NCBI GenBank assembly: GCA_900315755.1
Contig: ONAI01000014.1
Span: 1-33,858 of the forward strand
From: an uncultured Ruminococcus sp.
GTDB lineage: Bacteria > Bacillota > Clostridia > Oscillospirales > Ruminococcaceae
Direction: 5' to 3'
DNA: 33,858 nt
Numbering within the stretch: the first letter of the stretch is position 1; every line of letters begins with the position of its first letter. Shown piece by piece: positions 9,114 to 16,356 of this stretch. The notes under the pieces are model-generated. The model did not search any database. It saw only the letters and a program-made list of their open reading frames with translations, and was not told the DNA's origin. The translations under genes were made by a program, and so were the position numbers.

Positions 9114-9596
9114 TCAGAGAATTCTCTCAAGCTCTTTTAGCCATATATTGGCACAAGCATCACTTGGCATACGCCAGTCGCCGCGCGGAGAAAGCGTAAC
9201 TGTACCGACCTTCGGACCGTCAGGCAGGCATGAACGCTTGAACTGCTGTGAGAAGAAGCGCTTATAAAATGTTTTCAGACATTTCATTATCACTTCTTTT
9301 GGGTATTCATCTTCAAATGCAATACAGGCTATGCGGAATATCTTTTTTGGCGGATATCCGTATCTCAGCATATAGTACATGAAGAAATCGTGAAGCTCAT
9401 ATGGTCCGACTATATCCTCGGTTTTCTGTGATATAGTACCGTCGTTCTCAGGCGGGAGAAGCTCCGGACTTACAGGCGTATCAAGTATATCGAGCAGAGC
9501 ATTTTTCAGCTTGCCTTCCGAGGTATCTGCTTCATAGCTTACCAGCCAGCGTACAAGAGTTTTGGGTATTGAAGTGTTCACTGCATACATGGACAT
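9114..9596 (-). pseudogene. nadE: C-terminal stump of glutamine-dependent NAD+ synthetase
   Basis: 160 codons matching the end of the long (about 640 aa) NadE: MSMYAVNTSIPKTLVRW, LDILDTPVSPELLPP, QKTEDIVGPYELHDFF, FYKRFFSQQFKRSCLPDGPK, VTLSPRGDWRMPSDA. The nitrilase-like glutaminase domain and the SGGxDS ATP-binding part of the synthetase are absent. Homology reaches a little upstream of the first Met (YSYGICSMSMY resembles CTYGVGDHMSxY) and then stops at the next gene's terminator. No ribosome site precedes the Met. The reading frame is intact, so a recent truncation is likely. Enzyme activity is not expected without the nucleotide-binding motif. A full-length nadE would be needed elsewhere in the genome. 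Confidence 0.8.
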
Positions 9597-9632
9597 ACTG
9601 CAAATCCCATAGGAGTAATGTATGAATAATAA

Positions 9633-9666
9633 AAAACTCGCCTGTAATACAATACAGGCGAGTTTT
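9633..9666 (-). terminator. Intrinsic terminator after enolase and the structured segment
   Basis: 14-bp perfect stem (9633-9646 with 9653-9666), 6-base loop, followed on the minus strand by a run of T. It closes the enolase transcript and/or the structured RNA segment at 9667-9785. Confidence 0.85.
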
Positions 9667-9785
9667 CTGCACGCTTTCCTTAACGGAAAAAGCGGGCTAC
9701 CGAGCCTCGAACTTGCGTTATGAACTCAGTGACCCACGAAACTGCCCGAGGGGGCTCCCCTCAGGTGGTCTGTTCTATGGAATAT
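9667..9785 (-). ncRNA. Candidate structured RNA between enolase and its terminator
   Basis: This 120-base stretch is G/C-rich compared with other gaps and folds well as minus-strand RNA. CCTGAGGGG pairs with CCCCTCGGG around a 3-base loop, enclosed by GACCAC/GTGGGTC. Further on, GGCT/AGCC and CGCTTTTTCC/GGAAAGCG form two more hairpins, and then the intrinsic terminator. No ORF is present. It may be an independent small RNA or a structured 3' UTR. A 6S-like RNA was considered, but the long closing stem cannot be shown by eye, so I give no family. Confidence 0.5.
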
Positions 9786-9788
9786 GGA

Positions 9789-11099
<1,311 letters not shown>

Positions 11100-11218
11100 T
11101 TATAATATATTTAATGTGAATACTCACATTATTGACGTGAGCAGGCTCTAATATGCAATATAGGGGAAATTCGCACTTTTCCCGCACCGAAAGAAGCCTG
11201 CTGTAATGATTTATTCGT

Positions 11219-11234
11219 GTTAGGCTTTCCTAAC
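11219..11234 (-). promoter_or_regulatory. 5'-terminal stem-loop of the enolase mRNA
   Basis: GTTAGG-AAAG-CCTAAC forms a 6-bp perfect stem with a 4-base loop. The predicted transcription start from the adjacent -10 box falls at or within a base or two of its first base, so the mRNA would begin with a hairpin. Such 5'-end stems are known to protect transcripts from 5'-dependent decay. The function here is inferred. Confidence 0.5.
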
Positions 11235-11240
11235 AAAAAT

Positions 11241-11270
11241 ATTATATCATTGGCAACAGTCAAAAGTCAA
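11241..11270 (-). promoter_or_regulatory. Enolase promoter
   Basis: On the minus strand, TTGACT (11265-11270) and TATAAT (11241-11246) are 18 bases apart, directly upstream of the enolase leader. Confidence 0.7.
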
Positions 11271-11358
11271 CTTAAAATATATATGTTTGTATGTTCTAAC
11301 AAAAATTTCTCCTGACAGTATGATATTTGATGTAAAATACCAAAAGTTGATTTTTATA

Positions 11359-11387
11359 TTGACACCGAGAAACGATTGTGATATAAT
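11359..11387 (+). promoter_or_regulatory. Promoter of the biosynthetic operon
   Basis: TTGACA (11359-11364), 17-base spacer, TATAAT (11382-11387): a full consensus sigma-A promoter. Predicted start near 11394, leaving a leader of about 135 bases before the first gene. No comparably strong promoter is evident between the operon genes, so this may drive the whole stretch up to the regulator. Confidence 0.8.
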
Positions 11388-11412
11388 TCATATCGTTAGA
11401 GCTTACAAACAT

Positions 11413-11507
11413 CTAAAGTGCAGCGGTTGCTGCTTTTGTTTTGACTTTAGTGTTATATCAGTCTAACTAAATAGCGCTTGTGCGCTTTTTATTTTGTATT
11501 TAGTTAG
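11413..11507 (+). promoter_or_regulatory. Operon leader with two nested terminator-like hairpins
   Basis: Two units share one architecture. Unit 1: outer stem CTAAAGT (11413-11419) with ACTTTAG (11444-11450), enclosing GCAGC-GGTT-GCTGC followed by TTTTGTTTTG. Unit 2: outer stem CTAACTAAATA (11463-11473) with TATTTAGTTAG (11497-11507), enclosing GCGC-TTGT-GCGC followed by TTTTTATTTTG. In each, a short GC hairpin plus U-tract (terminator-like) lies inside an AU-rich stem. Placed between a consensus promoter and a 15-kb operon, this suggests attenuation or antitermination. The mechanism is inference; the inverted repeats are plainly visible. Confidence 0.6.
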
Positions 11508-11529
11508 TTTTCACAAACAAGGAGCGCCT

Positions 11530-12903
11530 ATGGGGATCGTAAGTATTGCGTATATGCTTATGACAGCAGTAATGCTCGTCATGATAATAAGGAAGAAGGA
11601 GATCACTATTGCCGGAGTTCTGGCGATACTGATAGTCGGAACTGTTTTCACAGGAAATCCCGTAAAAGGAGTAATAGTCCTATGCTCGGCTATAACAGCA
11701 GGAATGAGTGAAATGCTGCCAATTTTTATCGGTATTTCACTGATAGTTTCAATGACTATCGCCCTGAAGCAGACAAACGCTGACCGCTATATTTCCTATG
11801 TTACAAGATATTTCCCGAAGGGTATCGGCGGAGTTTATTTCACTATTGGTATCTTTATGCTGGCGGCATCGTTTATGATATGGCCTTCGCCGGCAGTTGC
11901 GCTTATCGGAGCGTTAATGATACCGGCTGCCACAAAAGCAGGACTTCCGCCCGTATATGCAGCTTCATCAATGAGCATATTCGGCTACGGACTTGCTCTG
12001 TCCGGAGATTTCCTCATACAGGGCGTACCTTCAATAACAGCAAAGGGTGCAGGTTTAGAGGGGCAGGACTTAATGGTGTATCTTGTGCCGCTATGGATAG
12101 TAATGAGCGTTACCACGGTGGTTTCAGCTTTCATATTTATGCATGTGGGAGTAAAAAGGGGGGCAATAAAATGTGCAGCTCCGAATGCAGATGAAAAAAT
12201 TACTCCGCCGTGCGGCAACAAGCGCCTGAAACTGATAATGCTCCTGACATTTCTTATCTTCCTTGCAGCTATCATTGCAATGATGATAATGGACATCAAG
12301 GGCGATGATGCTACCGCTCTTATTTCCGGAACTGCGCTTATATGCACCTGTATTGCCGGAGTTATAGCCTATCCTGAAAAAGAGGCTCCGGAAAAGGTGC
12401 TCGGATTTCTTGTTGAGGGATTTCAGTTTTCAATGAAGGTCTTTGCGCCGGCAATAGTTATTATAGGATTTTTCTCAATGGGCAATGCAGAATTCAGCTC
12501 ACAGATACTCGGCGAGGGTGCTCCCGGAAGTATAACTGAATTTGTAAGCTTTATACGTGAGCATATCAGCGTGCCGAAACCAATACTTCCGGTATTCCTT
12601 GCAGTTATCGGTTTCATTTATAGTATTGACGGCTCCGGATTTGCAGGACTGACTGTCATAGGTGAAGTTGCAAACAGCTTCGAACTTGGTGCGGAGGGCG
12701 TTAAGCTGCTCACAGCGTTGGGACAGTTAGTCATTATCTGGGTAGGCGGCGGTACTATTATTCCGTGGAGTATGATCCCGGTCGCTTCGGTATGCGGAGT
12801 CGATCCCTATGATATTGCCCAAAAGAATCTGAAGCCGGTTTGTATAGGATTTGCCGCCACAGTTGCAGCTGCGATAGTTATACTGTGCGTTAAGTGTTTA
12901 TGA
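11530..12903 (+). CDS. Polytopic transporter, ion-transporter-superfamily-like, first gene of the operon
   Basis: 457 aa from ATG 11530, chosen because AAGGAG lies 6 bases upstream; an in-frame TTG at 11494 lies within the leader hairpin and is rejected. About 11-12 hydrophobic segments, with a central hydrophilic loop (about 215-235, GAIKCAAPNADEKITPP). The two halves each hold a Gly/Pro/Ser-rich broken segment: ASFMIWPSPAVALIGALMIP with LALSGDFLIQGVPSITAKGAG in the first, and FIYSIDGSGFAGL with WVGGGTIIPWSMIPVASVCG in the second. Such inverted-repeat loops are typical of GntP/CitM/NhaC-like ion transporters. Likely an ion-coupled uptake or export protein in the inner membrane. The substrate cannot be told. 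Position as promoter-proximal gene, 19 bases before the first thioesterase, suggests precursor uptake or product export for the pathway. Confidence 0.75.
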   Translation: MGIVSIAYMLMTAVMLVMIIRKKEITIAGVLAILIVGTVFTGNPVKGVIVLCSAITAGMSEMLPIFIGISLIVSMTIALKQTNADRYISYVTRYFPKGIGGVYFTIGIFMLAASFMIWPSPAVALIGALMIPAATKAGLPPVYAASSMSIFGYGLALSGDFLIQGVPSITAKGAGLEGQDLMVYLVPLWIVMSVTTVVSAFIFMHVGVKRGAIKCAAPNADEKITPPCGNKRLKLIMLLTFLIFLAAIIAMMIMDIKGDDATALISGTALICTCIAGVIAYPEKEAPEKVLGFLVEGFQFSMKVFAPAIVIIGFFSMGNAEFSSQILGEGAPGSITEFVSFIREHISVPKPILPVFLAVIGFIYSIDGSGFAGLTVIGEVANSFELGAEGVKLLTALGQLVIIWVGGGTIIPWSMIPVASVCGVDPYDIAQKNLKPVCIGFAATVAAAIVILCVKCL

Positions 12904-12922
12904 TACTCAGGAGGTTGGTTAT

Positions 12923-13777
12923 ATGAAAAGACTGTATTGTATTCCCGGCGGAGGTACGACGAGTATCCTCTTCATTCAATGGCAGAAAAAGCTCGGCCCT
13001 GATATAAAGGTTGAGTATCTTGATATTCCCGGAAGAGGCTATCTTTCAAAGAAACCTGAGCAGCAGGATATGAACGGTATCGCAGAAGTTCTTGCCGCTG
13101 AGATAATGGCAAAGTCTGCGGACGAGCCGTATCTGATATTCGGTTACTGTTTTGGTGCTGTGGCAGCGTATGAAGTGTGTATGAAGCTGGAAGAGAAAGG
13201 CTTTCACAGACCGGAAAAGGTATTCGTGTGCGGTTCGTATCCGCCGTCACCGCGCGAAAAGGTAACGGAAATGGTAAGCAGAAAGCATATGCGCGATGAG
13301 CTTCAGAGAATGTTCTATCATATGTTCCCGTCTTATCTTTTTAAAGATGCGGATATGCAGAAGAAGGTTTCCAGCGCCTATATGAAAGCGCTTTACGGTA
13401 TCTATGACAGCGCCGGAAAAGTCTCGGAGGTAAGCTCGGACGATAATGCCTTCAGCGAACTGATAGCTGCTGATGCAGAGACTGTTAAATACGTTGTAAA
13501 GCTTGCCAATGACTATTTCAGGCAGTATGTCAAGGATGAAAAGATATTAATAGAATACTGCAATTCCGAAAAGCCACTGAAAAAGATAATGGCTCCGCTG
13601 ACTGTTATTTTCGGCAGAGACGATGATGTTATCGGTGATGAGTGGAAGGTATGGGAGAATTTTGCAGGAGACAGCTTTGATCCTGTTTCTATTCCGACAG
13701 ATCATTTCAGTCTTACAGACGATATGGAGATGATACTCGGAATAGTGACAAATAATAAGACAGAAAGAGAGCGATAA
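12923..13777 (+). CDS. Type II-like thioesterase with Cys nucleophile
   Basis: 284 aa alpha/beta-hydrolase of the NRPS/PKS thioesterase family. It starts RLYCIPGGGTTSILF, as TEII proteins do (IPxAGG). The nucleophile elbow reads FGYCFGA, so residue 76 is Cys where GHSMG normally has Ser. The other triad candidates are in place: an Asp in VIFGRDDDVIG (233-235) and His261 in TDHFSL. Such enzymes hydrolyse or transfer acyl groups from phosphopantetheinyl carriers; Cys variants exist in thioesterases that pass the acyl group to an amine or form strained lactones instead of hydrolysing. Whether that applies here is open. AGGAGG precedes the ATG, and the carrier protein gene starts one base after the stop, so this TE probably acts on carrier 1. 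Confidence 0.88.
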   Translation: MKRLYCIPGGGTTSILFIQWQKKLGPDIKVEYLDIPGRGYLSKKPEQQDMNGIAEVLAAEIMAKSADEPYLIFGYCFGAVAAYEVCMKLEEKGFHRPEKVFVCGSYPPSPREKVTEMVSRKHMRDELQRMFYHMFPSYLFKDADMQKKVSSAYMKALYGIYDSAGKVSEVSSDDNAFSELIAADAETVKYVVKLANDYFRQYVKDEKILIEYCNSEKPLKKIMAPLTVIFGRDDDVIGDEWKVWENFAGDSFDPVSIPTDHFSLTDDMEMILGIVTNNKTERER

Positions 13778-13778
13778 A

Positions 13779-14039
13779 GTGGAAAGAGCTGAGATAACGG
13801 CGCAGATGCGTGAAATATGGGCAAAGGTGCTCAAACTTGATGACGAGAAAGCTTCTTGTCTTACCGATGATTCTGATTTTTTTGAACACGGCGGAACTTC
13901 TCTGATGATAGGAATTATGAACATCATTATGACACAGCGTTTCGGCAGGACAGTCTCTCCGGAAATGTTCTATGACGGTGCGACTTTCGGAAGAATGGTC
14001 GATGGTATATTTGCCAAGGAGGCTGATAATGGACAGTAA
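13779..14039 (+). CDS. Stand-alone carrier protein 1 (PCP/ACP-like)
   Basis: 86 aa starting at GTG 13779, directly behind the thioesterase stop. Helix 1 reads QMREIWAKVLKL, typical of peptidyl carrier proteins, and the phosphopantetheine site is FFEHGGTSLMIG with Ser41. The usual Asp two residues before Ser (GGDS/GGHS) is Thr here. C-terminal helix PEMFYDGATFGRMVD fits the PF00550 fold. It would carry an acyl or aminoacyl group as a thioester after activation by the PPTase at the end of the operon. The end overlaps the next gene, the aryl-acid ligase, making that enzyme its likely loader. Confidence 0.9.
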   Translation: MERAEITAQMREIWAKVLKLDDEKASCLTDDSDFFEHGGTSLMIGIMNIIMTQRFGRTVSPEMFYDGATFGRMVDGIFAKEADNGQ

Positions 14040-15621
14040 TATGCTGAACGCTCTGTATGATGGATACGAAAGTAACGGCTGGTGGGACAAAAAAACTCAC
14101 TCGGAAAGGCTTCATGAACAGGTGCTTATCCGTGGTGACAAGACGGCTATTGTCGATATGAACGGCAGTATCACCTTCGCTCAGCTTGAAAAGGATTCCG
14201 ACAGGCTTGCCGCCTATTTCCTGTCATGCGGTATCAGAAAGGGCGACAGGATTGTGCTCCAGCACATCAATGTTATAAGCTTTGCTGTGATATGCTTTGC
14301 GTTTTTCAGGATTGGAGCGATCCCTGTTCTTGCAATGCCGGCTCACAGAGAGACTGAAGTCTCTGCGATAATCGGGAATTCCGGTGCAGTGGGATATATA
14401 GCGATCCGCTCATATCACGGCTATGACTATGCGCCGCTTGCTGAGAAAATGCTTGCAAAGCACAGTTTGAAGCATTTCTGGTATGCAGACGAGATAGAGG
14501 CACTTGACCTCAATGAATACGACCTCAGCGGTATGGAATTCGATAAGCCGACAAGCCGCGACTGCGCTATGTTTGTGCTTTCCGGCGGTTCGACCGGTAT
14601 TCCCAAGCTGATACCACGTATCCATGCCAGCTTTCTGCACGAGCAGGACTGCTGTGCGAAGGCTTTCGGTGTAGATAGTGAAAAGAAAGTTCTTATTGCT
14701 ATGCCACTGACCCATGCGTGGAATCTGTGCGGTCCGGGACTGTTTGGCTCGCTGCTTAACGGTGCGGCTGCCGTGCTTGCCTATAACGGTTCAGCGGACG
14801 AGATACTCCGTCTTATGAACGATCACAGGATAACTCACGCCGGACTTGTTCCGTCGCTGATAATGGCTTGCATTCAGATCATAGAGCTTGTCGGCGGATA
14901 CGATCTTTCAAGCCTTTGCAGTATTCAGATAGGCGGTTCTATGAGTACAAGGCAGCTTATGGAGAGCGCTTTCAGCACCTTCGGATGCACAATACAGCAG
15001 GCTTATGGCATGAGCGAGGGGCTTGTCTGCGGAACTTCTCCCGATGATGATATTGATACTCTTCTGACTGCTCACGGACGTCCGGTCTCCGAGGGCGATA
15101 CATTAGTTATTCTTGACGAGAATGACAAACCGCTGCCGGTCGGTGAAGTGGGACAGATAGCCGCACGAGGTCCGTGTGTGTTCACAGGATATTACAATAA
15201 CAAGGCTGCAAACGAGAGGGCTTTCACACATGACGGCTTCTACAAGACCGGCGACAAGGGCAGGATAATCCCGGAAAATGACTGCTTACAGGTAATGGGA
15301 AGAACTCAGGAGCAGATAAACCGTCTCGGTGAAAAGATAATGCCTTCTGAGCTTGAAGATCTGCTTGTGAATTGCGGCTGGATAGACGAGGCTTATGTAG
15401 TTCCTGCAAGCGATGAGCTTTTAATACAGCGTATATGCGTATTTGCAAAGGTCAATGACAAGAGCGCTGATCTGAAAAAACTCAGGGACTATCTAAGGTC
15501 GTGCAGTGTAGCTGATTTCAAGCTGCCGGATCAGTTCGAGATCGTTGATGAGTTCCCATACACGGCAGTCGGAAAAGTTGACAAAAAAGCGCTGACAGCT
15601 ATTGCCGAACAGCGTAAGTAA
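14029..15621 (+). CDS. Aryl-acid-type adenylating ligase (EntE/DhbE-like)
   Basis: 530 aa from ATG 14029 (AAGGAGG upstream, overlapping the carrier gene); an upstream in-frame start at 13972 is rejected. ANL superfamily: A3 loop SGGSTGIPKLIPRIH (185-199), A5 QQAYGMSEGL, A7 YKTGDKG, A8 GRTQEQINRLGEKIMPSELE and catalytic A10 Lys516 in YTAVGKVDKKAL. MPAHRETE (103-110), SGGST and the MSEGLV block are hallmarks of the stand-alone 2,3-dihydroxybenzoate/salicylate ligases rather than of fatty acyl ligases. However, in the acid-binding strip HNYxLSSPG of DhbE, this protein has HAWNLCGPG (229-237): the Asn and Ser that hold ring hydroxyls are Ala and Gly. So an aromatic or heteroaromatic acid other than 2,3-DHB is likely. 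It would make acyl-AMP and load carrier 1. Confidence 0.85.
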   Translation: MDSNMLNALYDGYESNGWWDKKTHSERLHEQVLIRGDKTAIVDMNGSITFAQLEKDSDRLAAYFLSCGIRKGDRIVLQHINVISFAVICFAFFRIGAIPVLAMPAHRETEVSAIIGNSGAVGYIAIRSYHGYDYAPLAEKMLAKHSLKHFWYADEIEALDLNEYDLSGMEFDKPTSRDCAMFVLSGGSTGIPKLIPRIHASFLHEQDCCAKAFGVDSEKKVLIAMPLTHAWNLCGPGLFGSLLNGAAAVLAYNGSADEILRLMNDHRITHAGLVPSLIMACIQIIELVGGYDLSSLCSIQIGGSMSTRQLMESAFSTFGCTIQQAYGMSEGLVCGTSPDDDIDTLLTAHGRPVSEGDTLVILDENDKPLPVGEVGQIAARGPCVFTGYYNNKAANERAFTHDGFYKTGDKGRIIPENDCLQVMGRTQEQINRLGEKIMPSELEDLLVNCGWIDEAYVVPASDELLIQRICVFAKVNDKSADLKKLRDYLRSCSVADFKLPDQFEIVDEFPYTAVGKVDKKALTAIAEQRK

Positions 15622-15640
15622 TACAGAAAGGGTAATACAA

Positions 15641-16339
15641 ATGCTTGAAGTAAAAAACGCCGTAAAGACATACGGCGAAAAAGAGGCTAAGACCTATGCG
15701 CTGAACGACGCTTCAGTCACCATTGAGGACGGCTCGTTCTGTGCTATAATCGGACCTTCCGGTTCGGGAAAATCCACTCTGCTCAATCTTATCGGCGGAC
15801 TTGACAGCGCCGACAGCGGAAACGTTATCTTCAACGGTAAGGACATCACCAAACTGAGTATGAAGGAGCGCCTTGAATACCGCCGTGAAAACCTCGGCTT
15901 TATTTTCCAGTTCTACAACCTTGTTCCGAATCTTACGGTATATGAAAACATCAAGGTCTGCGAGAATATCTCATCATCTCCGCTTGACATAGAGGAAATG
16001 ATGAAGGTGCTGGGCATTGCTGACAAAAGGGATAAGTTCCCATCTCAGCTTTCGGGCGGACAGCAGCAAAGATGTGCCATCGCAAGAGCTCTTGTCAAGA
16101 ATCCGAAGCTTCTTCTCTGCGATGAGCCGACCGGTGCGCTCGATACTTCAAATACCAAGGAGATAATGAAGCTTCTTCGCGAGATAAATAAAAAGTACGG
16201 TACAACGATACTCATAGTTACACACAATGAGCTGATATGCAGTATTTCCGACAGGATAATCGGTATTTCCGACGGCAGGATAGTTCGTGATGAAAAAGTG
16301 GATTCGCCGGCTGATCCTGATTCCGTACAGTGGGCGTGA
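15641..16339 (+). CDS. ABC transporter ATP-binding protein (MacB/LolD type)
   Basis: 232 aa from ATG 15641 with AAAGGG upstream; a longer in-frame version from 15602 would overlap the previous gene without a ribosome site. Walker A GPSGSGKST (38-46), Q-loop FIFQFYNLVPNLTVYEN, signature LSGGQQQR, Walker B LLLCDEPTGALD and the H-switch VTHN are all intact. EPTGALD and FQxxNLxPxLT mark the LolD/MacB/YknY subfamily that pairs with FtsX-like permeases. It supplies ATP hydrolysis to the adjacent permease (18 bases downstream). In antibiotic clusters such pairs often export the product or give self-protection. Confidence 0.95.
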   Translation: MLEVKNAVKTYGEKEAKTYALNDASVTIEDGSFCAIIGPSGSGKSTLLNLIGGLDSADSGNVIFNGKDITKLSMKERLEYRRENLGFIFQFYNLVPNLTVYENIKVCENISSSPLDIEEMMKVLGIADKRDKFPSQLSGGQQQRCAIARALVKNPKLLLCDEPTGALDTSNTKEIMKLLREINKKYGTTILIVTHNELICSISDRIIGISDGRIVRDEKVDSPADPDSVQWA

Positions 16340-16356
16340 AAAGGAGCTGAAAAGTT

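Noticed and set aside
9667..9785. tRNA, SRP RNA or tmRNA
   Set aside because: A GTTCGAGGCTC segment recalls a T-arm, but no cloverleaf, GGAAGGAAGCA SRP tetraloop region or tmRNA ends can be found.
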